DNA of 45,765 nucleotides from RYN-428 sp035695715 (GCA_035695715.1 DASRRM010000321.1:1-45765); one strand, 5' to 3'; shown: positions 32,821 through 41,690, counted from the first letter of the stretch. Numbers and translations are program-made. Notes: generated by a model from the sequence alone, not told the origin.

Positions 32821-34053
32821 TTGGCTGAACGCTATTTCCAGCATACGTTTCCAAATGGACTGACACTTCTCGGCGAGCAGATGCCAGGGATGCAATCGGT
32901 GGCTATGACGTTCCTTGTGGCGGCGGGAGCATGCGGCGATCCGGTCGATCGGTCCGGCTCGACCACCGTGTTGTCTGATCTGGTTTTACGCGGTGCCGGG
33001 GCGCGCGACAGCCGGGCGCTGACGGATTATCTCGATACGCTGGGCCTGCAAAGATCCAGCAGCGTGGGAGTGTTTCACACGCGATTTGGGGCAGCGGCGC
33101 TTGGGCCGAAGGTGATGGAAGGGCTGTCGGCTTATGCGGATATCGTTCGGCGGCCACAGTTGCCGGAGGCAGGATTTGAATCGGGCCGCGATCTGGCGCT
33201 GCAGGCCTTGGAAGGCATCGACGATGACCCCCGGCAGAAGCTGATGATCAAGTTGCGCGAATGGCATTTCCCCAGCCCATATGGCCGCAATCCCATGGGC
33301 ACAAAAGACGACCTGGAGAAGCTGACGCTGGAGTTGGTGAAGGCCGACCACGCCCGGCGATATCATGCCCGCGATGCCATCCTGTCGCTGGCGGGGAATA
33401 TCGACTTTGATGAGATTCGCTCAGCGGCGGAAAAGCTGTTCGGCGACTGGAGCGGCGCCGATTCACAGCCCGTGGAAATCATGCCGCCGCCCGGCCGGTT
33501 CCATCATGAGGATCAGGAGAGCGAGCAGACGCATATTGGCATTGCCTGGCCGAGCGTGCCGGAAACCGATCCGGACTATTACACCGTGCGGATGGCGACG
33601 GAAGTGCTCAGCGGCGGGATGAGCGGGCGGCTGTTCACCGAAGTGCGCGAGAAGCGCGGGCTGTGTTACAGCGTGTGGGCCGGTTATAGCGGCTTAAAGG
33701 CACAGGGCAGTATCTTTGGCTACGCCGGGACGAGCAACGAGCGGGCGCAGGCGACGCTGGACTGCTTTGTGGAGCAACTGCACCGGATGGAGGAAGGCGT
33801 GACCAAAGCCGAGCTGGACCGCGCCAAGACAGGGCTGAAAGCCAGCACGATCATGCAGGGGGAATCGACGAGCGCGCGAGCCGGGGCGATAGCGCACGAC
33901 TTTTTCATGCGCGGGCGGATTCGCACACTGGAAGAGATCAAGGCGGGGATCGACGCGGTGACGGTGGATCGGGTGAACGGATATTTGAAGGAGCATCCGG
34001 CTGGGCCGTTTACGATTGTGACGGTGGGACCGAAGGCATTGAATTTGCCGTAA
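32821..34053 (+). CDS. M16 family peptidase subunit without zinc motif (R/Y-pair subunit)
   Basis: The TTG start at 32821 is chosen because AAAGGAG lies 5 bases upstream and because the translated product then begins (M)AERYFQHTFPNGLTLLGE, as in other M16 proteins. The 410-residue protein has both M16 halves, but the site of the HxxEH zinc motif reads GSTTVLSDLVLRGAG, so it cannot bind catalytic zinc. It keeps the conserved Arg/Tyr substrate-binding segment (GGMSGRLFTEVREKRGLCYSVWA, about 270-292). The M16 gene at 35050 has the reverse pattern. Together they probably form a heterodimeric M16B peptidase, like the Sphingomonas A1 pair. Confidence 0.88.
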   Translation: MAERYFQHTFPNGLTLLGEQMPGMQSVAMTFLVAAGACGDPVDRSGSTTVLSDLVLRGAGARDSRALTDYLDTLGLQRSSSVGVFHTRFGAAALGPKVMEGLSAYADIVRRPQLPEAGFESGRDLALQALEGIDDDPRQKLMIKLREWHFPSPYGRNPMGTKDDLEKLTLELVKADHARRYHARDAILSLAGNIDFDEIRSAAEKLFGDWSGADSQPVEIMPPPGRFHHEDQESEQTHIGIAWPSVPETDPDYYTVRMATEVLSGGMSGRLFTEVREKRGLCYSVWAGYSGLKAQGSIFGYAGTSNERAQATLDCFVEQLHRMEEGVTKAELDRAKTGLKASTIMQGESTSARAGAIAHDFFMRGRIRTLEEIKAGIDAVTVDRVNGYLKEHPAGPFTIVTVGPKALNLP

Positions 34054-34117
34054 TGTGCACGCGGTCGGAGCAGGCGGCGACCGAATCCGGGACGACGAGT
34101 GCCAGAGAGGGTGTGAC

Positions 34118-35005
34118 ATGGCCCGACCATTTGATGCAACGATCAAGCATTTGGTGGAATCCCATCCTGCCGATTGGCTGGCATTGGCGGGGCTGCCTTG
34201 CGACGGCGAGATTGAAGTGATCGACGCGGATTTATCGGCGATCAGCGCGGCGGCGGACAAGGTCATTCGCGTGAACGGGCCTTTTCCGTATATCGCGCAC
34301 CTGGAATTCCAAGCCAGCGATGACCGCTTTCTGGATGAGCGGATTCTGTTCTATCACATTCTGCTGCGCTGGCGGTTTAAGCTGCCGGTGCGAAGCGTGG
34401 TTTTTTTGCTTCGGCCCAAGGCGCTAGGAAATGTGAGCGGTTGTGTGATTGATTCAGGAGCGGCCGACGAGAAGCTGGAGTTTCGCTACCGCGTGATTCG
34501 CGTGTGGGAACAGCCGGTGGCAGCGCTGTTGAATGGCGGGTTGGGAACCTTGCCCTTGGCGCCGATCAGCGATCTGGGAAGCAAGTCATTGGATGAAGTC
34601 TGCCAGACGTTGACGGAGCGGGTTGAGAAGGAATTGCCGCGCGAGTTGAAGGAAGCGGTGACAGCGACAATGATCTTGATGGGGCTGAATCATCCCAATG
34701 AGATGATCCAGCATTTGTTCAGAGGAGTTCGGCATATGAAAGAGTCGAGCGTTTATCAGGCAATTGTGGAAGAAGGCGTGACGCGCGGGCGGGTTGAAGG
34801 GCGCGTTGAAGGACGTGTTGAGGGGCGCGTTGAGGAAGCTAAAGTGCTCCTCATCCGACTCGGCGAACGTCGGTTTGGGCCTTTGCCATCCGATGCCCAG
34901 GCTATCCTTGCTTCCATCCGCGATATTGCCCTGCTACACGCGATGATCGATCGCGTAAGCGACGCAAGCTCGTGGAACGATCTTCTCCCGCAGCCCAACG
35001 CCTGA
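34118..35005 (+). CDS. Rpn/DUF4351-type putative nuclease-related protein
   Basis: The start MARPFDATIKHLVESHPADWL at 34118 has AGAGAGGGTG upstream. The 295-residue protein has the arrangement of Rpn/PD-(D/E)XK 'transposase-like' proteins: EIEVIDADLSAI and IAHLEFQASDD (acidic residue plus E-x-Q core, about 27-72) and IRVWEQPVAALLNGGLGTLPLAPI. A linker of four RVEG-type tandem tetrapeptides (225-240; nucleotides 34790-34837) and a DUF4351-like C-terminus (LLIRLGERRFGPLPSDAQAIL) follow. Relatives are linked to recombination or mobile-element biology. It sits between two M16 subunit genes that would normally be adjacent, suggesting a later insertion. No inverted repeats mark its ends. Confidence 0.75.
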   Translation: MARPFDATIKHLVESHPADWLALAGLPCDGEIEVIDADLSAISAAADKVIRVNGPFPYIAHLEFQASDDRFLDERILFYHILLRWRFKLPVRSVVFLLRPKALGNVSGCVIDSGAADEKLEFRYRVIRVWEQPVAALLNGGLGTLPLAPISDLGSKSLDEVCQTLTERVEKELPRELKEAVTATMILMGLNHPNEMIQHLFRGVRHMKESSVYQAIVEEGVTRGRVEGRVEGRVEGRVEEAKVLLIRLGERRFGPLPSDAQAILASIRDIALLHAMIDRVSDASSWNDLLPQPNA

Positions 35006-35049
35006 ATGATCGCGTTTAACTAACCAGCGAGTATCAAAGGGATCATTTC

Positions 35050-36285
35050 ATGCCCCTCACCTTCCATTACAAGCAGCTCTCCAACGGCCTGGACGTCGTC
35101 GTCGAACAAAATCCCGATGCCCATTCCGTCGCGCTCGGCCTATTCGTCAAGACCGGTTCGCGCGATGAAGACCCCGCCATCAACGGCGTGTCCCATTTTC
35201 TCGAGCACATGATGTTCAAAGGCTCCAGCAAATATACCTGGGAGGATGTCAACCGCATCTTCGACGAGCTGGGCGCGAAATATAACGCCTTCACCTCCCA
35301 GGAAATGACCGCCTATTACGCCAACGTGCTGCCGGAATTCACCGAGCAGGCGATGGAACATCTTTCCCACCTCCTCCGCCCCGCCATTCGCATCGAAGAT
35401 TTCACCACCGAGAAAAAGGTGATCCTGGAAGAAATCGCCATGTATCTCGACGATCCCGGCCATCGGCTTTACGAGCGGCTCATGGAGGATCATTTCGGCA
35501 ATCACCCGCTCTCCATGAGCGTCCTCGGCTCGGCCGAGAACATTCAAAAGCTCGAGCGCGATCAGATGGCCAACTATTTCCAGAAGCGATATGGCCCGGG
35601 AAATATGGTCCTTTCCGCGACCGGCAACCTCGACTTTGACGAGATCGTCAAGCTCGCGGAGAAATATTGCGGACAATGGCCGCACGTGGATGCCCCGCGC
35701 GATCAGCCCGCGCCGCTTTATAAAGCCAAGCGCACCGAGCTGACCGACGCCAAGCTCAATCGCCAATACCTCATGGGCATGACCCCCGGCCCAAGCGCCC
35801 AGGACGATCGACGCTTTGCCGCCCGCGTCTTGTCCGATGTGGTCGGCGACAGCGACGGCAGCCGGTTCTATTGGGCGCTGGTCGACAACGCTATCGCCGA
35901 GGACGCGGATTTCGGCTTCTATCCCCACGACGCCTGCGGCAGCTTCTACATCGCCCTCACCACCGATCCAAAGCGCATGGACGAGGCCCTGGCCATCGCC
36001 CTGGCCGAACTCGAAAAGGTCAAGAAAGACCTGAAGGACGATGAGGTCGAGCGCGCCAAGAACAAGATCGCCAGCAGCCTGGTCCTCTCCGGCGAAATCC
36101 CCCTGGGCCGCATGCGCAGCATCGGCAGCCAGTGGATCTACAACAAGCAATACCGCCCGCTGGAACTGGACATGGCCACGCTGATGTCAGTCACGCCCGA
36201 TTCGCTGAAGCAGCTCATGGCGGATTTCACGTTCGATCCGATGACGATCGTGAGTTTGGGGCCAGGGAAGGATGTGAAGGAGTGA
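35050..36285 (+). CDS. M16 family peptidase, catalytic zinc subunit
   Basis: The 411-residue protein has the inverted zinc motif HFLEH (49-53) within GVSHFLEHMMFKGSSKYT, and the third ligand glutamate near 127-128 (KKVILEEIAMYLDDPGH). The second half lacks the strict Arg/Tyr pair seen in the first M16 gene. It should supply the catalytic site of a heterodimer whose other subunit is at 32821. Such pairs degrade or process peptides in the cytoplasm or periplasm; here no signal peptide is present. AAAGGGATCATTTC lies before the ATG. It resembles PqqL/YmxG and mitochondrial processing peptidase beta. Confidence 0.93.
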   Translation: MPLTFHYKQLSNGLDVVVEQNPDAHSVALGLFVKTGSRDEDPAINGVSHFLEHMMFKGSSKYTWEDVNRIFDELGAKYNAFTSQEMTAYYANVLPEFTEQAMEHLSHLLRPAIRIEDFTTEKKVILEEIAMYLDDPGHRLYERLMEDHFGNHPLSMSVLGSAENIQKLERDQMANYFQKRYGPGNMVLSATGNLDFDEIVKLAEKYCGQWPHVDAPRDQPAPLYKAKRTELTDAKLNRQYLMGMTPGPSAQDDRRFAARVLSDVVGDSDGSRFYWALVDNAIAEDADFGFYPHDACGSFYIALTTDPKRMDEALAIALAELEKVKKDLKDDEVERAKNKIASSLVLSGEIPLGRMRSIGSQWIYNKQYRPLELDMATLMSVTPDSLKQLMADFTFDPMTIVSLGPGKDVKE

Positions 36286-36493
36286 CAGTGGTTCCTCGTT
36301 CCAAAAGTCTTTAACTCTTTGATAGCCGAGGGGCGGAAGCCCACGGATAATTGGGGAGATGTGAGCACGCGTTTGGGCGACAATCTGGGAATTGATGTCC
36401 GATCGATCGCTCACCGCGGAGCGCGCGGGCGACAAACCGCGGTTGACCTCCATCGTCTCAGTTTCCCTCTTCATGCGGGTTCTTTGCGCGTCC

Positions 36494-36530
36494 GACCCGG
36501 CTCTTCGGAGTACCTCAGAACCGGCGTTCT
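36494..36530. repeat. REP-like family A, single copy upstream of panB
   Basis: ACCCGGCTCTTCGGAGTACC continuing to CTCAGAACCGGCGT lies in the 331-bp gap (36286-36616) between the M16 and panB genes. The arrangement equals the right arm at 40534-40566. No gene is seen in that gap. Confidence 0.7.
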
Positions 36531-36602
36531 GGGTCTGTCTTTCTCGCGCCCCGTCTTCTTCCACTCTTTGCGGATCACCGCAACTCTTTGCCTTTCCGCG
36601 GC

Positions 36603-36608
36603 TATAAT
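36603..36608 (+). promoter_or_regulatory. -10 box of panB, leaderless type
   Basis: A perfect TATAAT ends 8 bases before the panB ATG at 36617, so transcription would start at or within a base or two of it. No good -35 box (GCAACT at the expected place) and no Shine-Dalgarno are seen. Confidence 0.5.
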
Positions 36609-36616
36609 CCTTCACC

Positions 36617-37474
36617 ATGCCCACTCCCCTGGCGAAGAAATTCACCATCGCTGATCTGCGCGCTTCCCGCAAAAGCAAGCGCAAAACTGCGATGCTCACC
36701 TGTTACGATTTCACCACCGCACGCCTCATGCAGCAGGCGGGTGTTCCGGCGCTTCTCGTGGGGGACTCGGCGGCCAATGTCATCCTGGGGTATGAAACCA
36801 CGCTTCCGGTTTCGCTCCCGTTCATGATCGAAATCACCCGGGCTGTGAGGAAGGGCGCGCCGTTGTGTCTGGTCATGGCGGATATGCCGTTTGGATCTTA
36901 TCACGGGTCGTTAGATCGCGGCGTGCGGAACGTCTGTCGTATGGTGAAGCAAACGGGATGCGATGCCGTGAAGATCGAGGCTGCTGCAAGTCAACTTCCA
37001 CTGATTCGCGAATTGGCCGACGCGGGCGTGGCCGTGATTGCTCACCTTGGTCTTAAGCCGCAAAGCGTCGGCGTGCTGGGAAGTTATCGGTTTCAGGGAC
37101 GCACGGCCTACGATGCATCGGCCATCGTTTCCTTCGCCATCGACGCGGCGGACGCGGGGGCGGCGGGTATTTTGCTCGAAGCGGTCCCGCCTGAAGTTTC
37201 CGCCGCCGTTGTTGATGCTGTTGACGTCCCGATTATCGGATGCGGGGCGGGGCCGGCGTGCGATGCTCACGTATTTGTGACGCACGATGCGTTGGGGTTG
37301 TCCAACCGAACGCCGCGGTTTGTTCCGCATCTGGGCGATCTGGCTACGCCGATGGTCGCGCATTTTGCCGATTACGTAAATATCGTCGAACGGGGAGAAT
37401 ATCCCGCCGTGGAGCATTGCTACGAGATGCCCGCCGATGAAAGGGCAATTTTTCTGAGAGGAATCCCGTTTTAG
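36617..37474 (+). CDS. panB: 3-methyl-2-oxobutanoate hydroxymethyltransferase
   Basis: PanB transfers a hydroxymethyl group from 5,10-methylenetetrahydrofolate to 2-oxoisovalerate, the first committed step of pantothenate and CoA synthesis. The 285-residue protein carries family motifs: KTAMLTCYDFTTARLMQQAG (about 23-42), LLVGDSAANVILGYETTLPV (Mg-binding Asp), VMADMPFGSY (Asp), CDAVKIEAAA, HLGLKPQSVGVLGSYRFQGRT, GILLEAVPPEV (catalytic Glu) and GCGAGPACDAHVFVTHDALGL. No panC is adjacent. It has a likely leaderless promoter. An HtrA-like gene follows after 59 bases on the same strand. Confidence 0.97.
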   Translation: MPTPLAKKFTIADLRASRKSKRKTAMLTCYDFTTARLMQQAGVPALLVGDSAANVILGYETTLPVSLPFMIEITRAVRKGAPLCLVMADMPFGSYHGSLDRGVRNVCRMVKQTGCDAVKIEAAASQLPLIRELADAGVAVIAHLGLKPQSVGVLGSYRFQGRTAYDASAIVSFAIDAADAGAAGILLEAVPPEVSAAVVDAVDVPIIGCGAGPACDAHVFVTHDALGLSNRTPRFVPHLGDLATPMVAHFADYVNIVERGEYPAVEHCYEMPADERAIFLRGIPF

Positions 37475-37533
37475 CCGTGGTATTCCTAAAACAAACTGAC
37501 CCACTGACTCAACCCCACAGGAGATCAATCGCC

Positions 37534-39111
37534 ATGAACAAGCTTCGTAAATCAGCCGTTGCCCTGATCGTGACCGGAAGCGCCGTCGGCGCATGGTTCG
37601 GCGGAGCCACGCTCGTCCGCAATGCGGCTTTTGCCGCCCAGGAACATCAGGTCGAAACCACCCGCGACCAGCTCGCCACCACCAACGATCTTTCCGCCGC
37701 CTTCCGTAACGTCGGCAAGGTGCTCGAGCCGTCAGTGGTGAATATCAGCGTGCGCAAGACCATCAAGGGCGGCGCAAACGGCGCGCCGTTTAACGATGAC
37801 CTTCTCCGCCGATTCTTTAAGGACGGCGTCCCGCCGGGCCAGAACCCCAACGAGGGCGGCGGCGGCGACGATGACCAAGGCTCTCCCGACGGCAACGGAG
37901 ATCTCGAACAGATCGGCACCGGGTCCGGCGTCATCATGGAAGTCGATAACAACACCGGCTACATCCTGACCAACAACCACGTCGCCGGCGGCGCTTCGGA
38001 AATGATGGTCACCCTCGCCGACGGCCGGCAGATCAAAGACGCCAAGCTCGTTGGCGCAGATCCCAAGAGCGACCTGGCGGTTGTGAAGATCACCGCCGAC
38101 CATCTGATTCCTGCCAAGTGGGGCGACAGCTCCCTACTCCGTAAGGGCGATTGGATTCTCGCCTTCGGCTCACCCTTCGGCTACATCGGCTCCATGACCC
38201 ACGGCATCGTTTCCGCCCTCGATCGCAGCAATGTCGGCATCCTCGGCTCACAGGGCTACGAAGATTTCATCCAGGTTGACGCCCCGATCAATCCGGGAAA
38301 TTCCGGCGGCCCGCTGGTGAACATGCACGGCGAAGTCGTCGGCATCAACACCGCCATCGCCTCGCGTTCCGGTGCATTCTCCGGCATCGGATTCGCGATC
38401 CCCTCCAAGGAAGCACAGTTTGTCTACGATGCCCTGAAGTCACACGGCAAAGTCGTTCGCGGCTGGCTCGGCGTCAGCATCGCCGACGTTGCCCGCAATG
38501 AAAAGGAAGCCGAAAGCTTCGGCTATAAAGCCACCACCGGCGTGCTGGTCGAGCAGACCTTCCCCAACACCCCGGCCAGCGGCAAGCTTCAGGCCGGTGA
38601 CATCATCACCAAACTCGATGGCAAAGAGGTGGACAATGTTCTGACCCTCCGCAACGTCATCGCGTCAACCGCGCCGAATTCCGACGTGAAGATGACCATC
38701 TTCCGCGATGGAAAAGACCAGGATGTCACGCTGAAACTCGGCGTACAGCCTGAAGATTTGAACGTGCTGGCCGGCGCTACCGGCCCGGCCCGTCGCGGCC
38801 CGGCCGCCCATGGATCCGCCGACGCACTGGGCATGACCCTTTCCGACGTGACTGATGACCTGGCCCAAAAATACAACCTCGGCGACGCCCATGGCGGCGC
38901 TTTGGTAACTGCCGTCAATCCCAAGTCCGCCGCGGCCAAGGCCGGGCTGCGGGCCGGCGACCTGATTACCAAGGTCGGCAACAAGCCCGTAACCGACGCC
39001 AAGGAAGCCGGCGACATGATCGCCAAGCATGACATGAAGAAGGGCATCCGCCTGTATGTCACCAGCCCCGAAGGCAGCCGCTTCATCTTCATCGAAGGCT
39101 CGGGGAATTAA
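37534..39111 (+). CDS. HtrA/DegP-like periplasmic serine protease, two PDZ domains
   Basis: The start at 37534 (MNKLRKSAVALIVTGSAVGA) has AGGAG about 10 bases upstream and heads a signal sequence or membrane anchor (to about residue 35). The 525-residue protein has the DegP triad: His149 (NNHVAGG), Asp180 (PKSDLAVVKI), Ser257 (NPGNSGGPLVNM). A Gly/Asp-rich loop (EGGGGDDDQGSPDGNGD) precedes the protease core. PDZ1 spans about 310-405 (GWLGVSIADV, GVLVEQTFPNTPASG), PDZ2 about 430-525 (LGMTLSDVTDDL, GALVTAVNPKSAAAKAG). It degrades or refolds misfolded envelope proteins. A strong terminator ends the transcript. Confidence 0.95.
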   Translation: MNKLRKSAVALIVTGSAVGAWFGGATLVRNAAFAAQEHQVETTRDQLATTNDLSAAFRNVGKVLEPSVVNISVRKTIKGGANGAPFNDDLLRRFFKDGVPPGQNPNEGGGGDDDQGSPDGNGDLEQIGTGSGVIMEVDNNTGYILTNNHVAGGASEMMVTLADGRQIKDAKLVGADPKSDLAVVKITADHLIPAKWGDSSLLRKGDWILAFGSPFGYIGSMTHGIVSALDRSNVGILGSQGYEDFIQVDAPINPGNSGGPLVNMHGEVVGINTAIASRSGAFSGIGFAIPSKEAQFVYDALKSHGKVVRGWLGVSIADVARNEKEAESFGYKATTGVLVEQTFPNTPASGKLQAGDIITKLDGKEVDNVLTLRNVIASTAPNSDVKMTIFRDGKDQDVTLKLGVQPEDLNVLAGATGPARRGPAAHGSADALGMTLSDVTDDLAQKYNLGDAHGGALVTAVNPKSAAAKAGLRAGDLITKVGNKPVTDAKEAGDMIAKHDMKKGIRLYVTSPEGSRFIFIEGSGN

Positions 39112-39163
39112 TGGGCAGTAGGTGAATGAATCGCGTCAACTGAGTCTCCCTCCCCCAACCCGC

Positions 39164-39207
39164 AACACTCCCCGGCCGTCAAACGCCGGGGAGTGTTGTT
39201 TTTGTTT
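39164..39207 (+). terminator. Intrinsic terminator after the HtrA-like gene
   Basis: A perfect 13-bp stem AACACTCCCCGGC (39164-39176) / GCCGGGGAGTGTT (39185-39197) with an 8-base loop is followed by GTTTTTGTTT. This is a strong Rho-independent terminator. Confidence 0.92.
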
Positions 39208-39237
39208 GCGCCTCTGTTCCGCTACTCAAATCTTATC

Positions 39238-39266
39238 TTGGCCCGGGGGTTTGCTGCGGGTACAAT
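39238..39266 (+). promoter_or_regulatory. Predicted promoter of the small membrane protein
   Basis: TTGGCC (39238-39243), 17-base spacer, TACAAT (39261-39266), 12 bases before the ATG at 39279. The leader would be only about 6 bases, with no room for a standard Shine-Dalgarno. Confidence 0.6.
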
Positions 39267-39278
39267 TCTCACTCGCGA

Positions 39279-39599
39279 ATGACAAACAAACTCGATTACC
39301 ATCGCCCTGTTCCAACGCTGCCATGGTATCGCAGCGATCTGCTGATGGCTCCGATCCCAATTGTCGCCATTGCCGGCGTGAACGGTTGGTTTCTGATGCA
39401 TATGGACCAGGGGTGGGGATTTTTATTTTGGATTGTCCTGGGGATTATCCCTGCAAATGCCGCACTGTTCCTTGCTCTCCTGGCCATGACTCCGCTGGTT
39501 CGCCTGATCACTGGAATGTCGGCATCGCTATACGTGTGGCTGACCGTAGCCTGCAGCGTGCTGGCGGCGATCGGAGATGTGGCGTACTTGTTCGGGTAA
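39279..39599 (+). CDS. Small multi-pass membrane protein, unknown
   Basis: The 106-residue protein has about three hydrophobic helices: LLMAPIPIVAIAGVNGWFLM (about 21-40), FLFWIVLGIIPANAALFLALLAM (about 48-70) and ASLYVWLTVACSVLAAIGDVAYLF (about 82-105). The strongest promoter in this gap points at its ATG, and a terminator precedes that promoter. The overlapping frame 39122-39673 has no such support. I do not recognise the family. The spacing promoter-ATG implies a near-leaderless mRNA. Confidence 0.6.
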   Translation: MTNKLDYHRPVPTLPWYRSDLLMAPIPIVAIAGVNGWFLMHMDQGWGFLFWIVLGIIPANAALFLALLAMTPLVRLITGMSASLYVWLTVACSVLAAIGDVAYLFG

Positions 39600-39764
39600 T
39601 ACCCCGCCGCCGCTTCGGCACCTTCGGCCGGATCACCCTAAGGCAACTGATTCGTCGACGGCGCGTATACTAACGTGGCCGAACCTTGCCAGGCTCGCAT
39701 CAATCATCTCGCCCGTCATGGCATTAGGCTTTAGGCTGCGGGCTTGGGCAGACGAGGAACGATC

Positions 39765-40343
39765 ATGAATCGATTCATATCCGCGCGCGGTACATTTCTG
39801 GCATTCATTCTCACAGGCTTGCTGCTGGCTCCGGCCATAATACAGGCGGACGACAAGGGCACTGAAAAGAAGGCCCTCAAACCACAGGGGACAATCAGCG
39901 GCTTGATGGTTGATTTCAAGAACGATTACATCACGGTTCAACTTGACGATCAGGATGAGCCGACCAAATTCCTTTACGGCCCTGGAATCACGCTGCAATC
40001 CCTCACCAAGCGGGGGATCTTTCCGGTCGACCGGGTCAATGTGAAATACAAAACCGACGGCGATGACAAAAAGGTTCTCGCCATTGAAAAGGTTGCAGGC
40101 AAAGCTTCGGGCGTGATCATCGGGAAAGTCATCAAGGTCTACAATAACTTCTGGGTTGCCGTCAAACCCGCCAACGGCATGATCGAGGGATTTGCCCTCA
40201 ACGGCCCGGGCGTCGATAAAACGCCCGGTTTTACCGTCCTCAAATCCCTGAACCCCGGCGACCAGGTCGCCATCAAATACGCAACCGACTTCGAGCGGCA
40301 TCGCATCCTGCAAATCGAAGTGAAGCCGGCCCCGGCAAAGTAA
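39765..40343 (+). CDS. Exported protein with two related beta-rich domains, unknown
   Basis: The start at 39765 (MNRFISARGTFLAFILTGLLL) has GAGGAACGATC upstream and is followed by a signal peptide ending at IIQA|DDKG. The 192-residue product has two similar modules: GTISGLMVDFKNDYITVQLD...VKYKTDGDDKKVLAIEKV (about 41-108) and GVIIGKVIKVYNNFWVAVKPA...IKYATDFERHRILQIEV (about 112-186). Each has the form 'GxIxGxVxxxxNxxxxVxxD...GDxVxIKY...LxIE', which suggests OB/SH3-like beta barrels exported to the periplasm. It may be a cell-envelope or mineral-associated protein. No operon partner. Confidence 0.68.
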   Translation: MNRFISARGTFLAFILTGLLLAPAIIQADDKGTEKKALKPQGTISGLMVDFKNDYITVQLDDQDEPTKFLYGPGITLQSLTKRGIFPVDRVNVKYKTDGDDKKVLAIEKVAGKASGVIIGKVIKVYNNFWVAVKPANGMIEGFALNGPGVDKTPGFTVLKSLNPGDQVAIKYATDFERHRILQIEVKPAPAK

Positions 40344-40476
40344 TCGCTCAACGCCCCGGAGAAGTCGATTGCATTCCCTGCCCTGGCAGTGAAAATGACG
40401 GGCGCGGCATTACCAGGTCTGCCCGAAAATGACCGGCGCAAATTCTTCGATGGACTCCCAAAGACATTGCTTCAAC

Positions 40477-40566
40477 ACGCCGGTTCTGAGGTACTCCGAT
40501 GAGCCGGGTATTATCGGGAGAGACCGGGGAGAAACCCGGCTCTTCGGAGTACCTCAGAACCGGCGT
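40477..40566. repeat. REP-like family A, 33-bp inverted pair
   Basis: The arms, starting ACGCCGGTTCTGAGGTACTC (40477-40509) and ending in the inverse (40534-40566), differ at one base. They enclose a 24-base centre. This fills most of the gap (40344-40663) before the esterase gene, in which no gene is seen. Confidence 0.85.
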
Positions 40567-40663
40567 CAAGCGCACAGACTTGCGAAACGATCAAGAAAAA
40601 CCGCACAAGTTATTTTCGGGCGCATCCTAACCTTTGGAAACCAGAATTTACCCCGGGCACATC

Positions 40664-41653
40664 ATGATCCGAACCCAATTCATCACCGCCTTCATTCCAG
40701 TCCTGCTTACCCTCCAACCCGCCTTCGCCGCCGATCCACCAACGCGGCAGGACGCCGCCGTCGCCGACAAAAGCCAAAGCGACGGCGAGTTTCGCGTCGG
40801 ACCCAAATACCAGGATGCACCCGAAACCCAGGTGAGAGATGGCGTTCCCAAAGGCGTCATCCACCAGTTCACCATGAAATCCGAGGAGAGCAAAATCTAT
40901 CCCGGCATTCGCGGGCCGTACCAGCGCAAAGTTTGGGTTTACATTCCCACCCAATATGTCGAGGGAAAAGCCGCCCCGTTCATCATCGCCCAGGACGGCG
41001 GCGGATACGTCGGCGTGCTGCCCAAAGTCCTCGATAACATGATCAACGACCACCGCCTCCCGCCGATGATCGCCATCATGATCGACTCCGGCGGCGGCGA
41101 CGCCCAGGGAAGCGAACGCGGGCTGGAATACGACACGGTCTCCGATCGCTACGCCAACTTCGTCGAGGAGGAAGTGCTGCCGCGAATCGAAAAGGAATAC
41201 AAAGTCACCTTCACCAAAGACCCCGATGGCCGGGCAACCATGGGCGGAAGCTCCGGCGGCGCAGCGGCCTTCACCATGGGCTGGTTCCGTCCCGATTTAT
41301 ATCACCGCATCCTCACCTACTCCGGCACCTACGTGAATCAGCAATCGCCGCGAAATCCCGAATCGCCGCATGGCGCGTGGGAATATCACGAGCACCTGAT
41401 CCCGAGCGCCGCCCGCAAGCCGCTGCGCGTCTGGCTCGAAGTCAGCGAAAAAGACAACGGCCACGACAAGAACGAAGCCTCGCTGCACAACTGGGTGATG
41501 GCCAACCAGCGCATGGCCGCGGCGTTAAAGGCCAAGGAATATCATTACCGTTACGTGTTCGCGGAGAACGCCGGGCACAATGATGGGAAAGTGACCAGAG
41601 CGACGCTTCCCGATGCGCTGGCGTGGTTGTGGGCGGGGTATGGGGGGAAATGA
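40664..41653 (+). CDS. Exported esterase (enterochelin-esterase/Fes-like alpha/beta hydrolase)
   Basis: The start at 40664 (MIRTQFITAFIPVLLTLQPAFA) gives a signal peptide; an in-frame start ten codons upstream is less likely. The 329-residue protein has the Fes/D-type layout: GIRGPYQRKVWVYIPTQY, AQDGGGYVGVLPKVLDNM (oxyanion region), and the nucleophile elbow MGGSSGGAAAFTMGW (about 200-214). The closing acid and His are probably in EVSEKDNGHDKN and ENAGHNDG (about 305-312). It may hydrolyse ester bonds of siderophores, feruloyl-polysaccharides or other substrates in the periplasm; context does not decide. Similar proteins are common in planctomycetes with sugar-degradation genes. Confidence 0.85.
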   Translation: MIRTQFITAFIPVLLTLQPAFAADPPTRQDAAVADKSQSDGEFRVGPKYQDAPETQVRDGVPKGVIHQFTMKSEESKIYPGIRGPYQRKVWVYIPTQYVEGKAAPFIIAQDGGGYVGVLPKVLDNMINDHRLPPMIAIMIDSGGGDAQGSERGLEYDTVSDRYANFVEEEVLPRIEKEYKVTFTKDPDGRATMGGSSGGAAAFTMGWFRPDLYHRILTYSGTYVNQQSPRNPESPHGAWEYHEHLIPSAARKPLRVWLEVSEKDNGHDKNEASLHNWVMANQRMAAALKAKEYHYRYVFAENAGHNDGKVTRATLPDALAWLWAGYGGK

Positions 41654-41660
41654 GGGTGGT

Positions 41661-41690
41661 TTGGCACGTAAATGCCCCGTCCGTTACAAT
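41661..41690 (+). promoter_or_regulatory. Predicted promoter of the nuclease pair
   Basis: TTGGCA (41661-41666), 18-base spacer, TACAAT (41685-41690). Transcription would start about 41697, leaving a ~22-base leader with AAAGGAACG before the ATG at 41720. Confidence 0.65.

Noticed and set aside
39122..39673. A 183-codon plus-strand frame overlapping the small membrane gene
   Set aside because: It starts before the terminator and has no hydrophobic or domain pattern; the promoter and membrane helices favour the 39279-39599 frame.
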